This document shows positions 6,667 through 6,742 of a stretch of 6,742 nucleotides of DNA, one piece after another. Source of the DNA: Desulfobacterales bacterium (GTDB lineage: Bacteria; Desulfobacterota; Desulfobacteria; Desulfobacterales; Desulfobacteraceae); contig JAKSAU010000255.1 of assembly GCA_022361535.1 (NCBI GenBank), positions 1 through 6,742 on the forward strand. The letters run 5' to 3'. The notes under the pieces are model-generated. The model was not told the origin of the DNA. It did no database searches and saw only the letters and a list, made by a program, of their open reading frames with translations. Every line of letters begins with the position of its first letter. The stretch's first letter is position 1. The translations under genes and the position numbers were made by a program.

Positions 6667-6742
6667 GGCCTGTTTGTTCTAAGAAGACGGCATCAGGCGG
6701 ATTTTTTACGCTTCCACAACCATCCTGCAAGCGGGACAAATA
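6667..6742 (-). repeat. Structured repeat copy D, cut by the window edge
   Basis: The arm GGCCTGTTTGTTCTAAGAAG (6667-6686) matches the A arm at 18 of 20 positions and is followed by A, then the core GGCATCAGGCG (6689-6699) and a T-run. As in copy B, the interior then holds a small CGCTT (6709-6713) / AAGCG (6729-6733) hairpin. The GGCAGCCG core and the closing arm would lie just past the right edge. Confidence 0.75.

Overview
The window looks like a stretch of chromosome from an anaerobic deltaproteobacterium-type organism (Desulfobacterota, perhaps a Desulfobacter/Desulfobacterium relative). This is inferred from the moderate base composition, the bacterial chemotaxis module with CheD, CheX and an HDOD protein, an archaeal-type COG2521 methyltransferase, and a fused eukaryote-type HisHF. 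No marker gene fixes the taxon, so the assignment is tentative.

Left part, plus strand (1-2525). The window opens inside a SAM-dependent methyltransferase gene of the COG2521 type, whose start lies off the left edge. After a possible terminator comes a complete hisHF gene. It encodes one bifunctional imidazole glycerol phosphate synthase, an N-terminal glutaminase fused to a C-terminal cyclase, with the insertions and wording of the fungal/plant HIS7 enzyme rather than the separate HisH and HisF of most bacteria.

Middle, minus strand (6185 down to 2925). Five tightly packed genes are read right to left: cheD (receptor deamidase), an HDOD-domain protein, a single-domain CheY-like receiver, a CheX-like phosphatase, and cheB (methylesterase/deamidase). 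Overlaps of 4 and 44 nt and gaps of 15 and 60 nt point to one operon. A good sigma-70-type promoter lies at 6322-6351, about 135 nt ahead of cheD. The set adjusts signalling (adaptation and phosphate removal) but has no cheA, cheW, cheR or receptor here, so it must work with partners encoded elsewhere.

The most unusual content is in the two intergenic regions flanking the che operon (2526-2924 and 6186-6742). Each holds a pair of large imperfect hairpins in opposite orientation (A/B and C/D). All four share a core (CGGCTGCC on one side of the stem, CGCCTGATGCC on the other) and outer arms that differ between copies but remain complementary within each copy. Flanking sequence is shared too, including a 19-nt block at an identical 29-nt distance from the hairpin in A and D. 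This looks like a dispersed, structure-conserving repeat family of non-coding DNA that I cannot assign to a known class.
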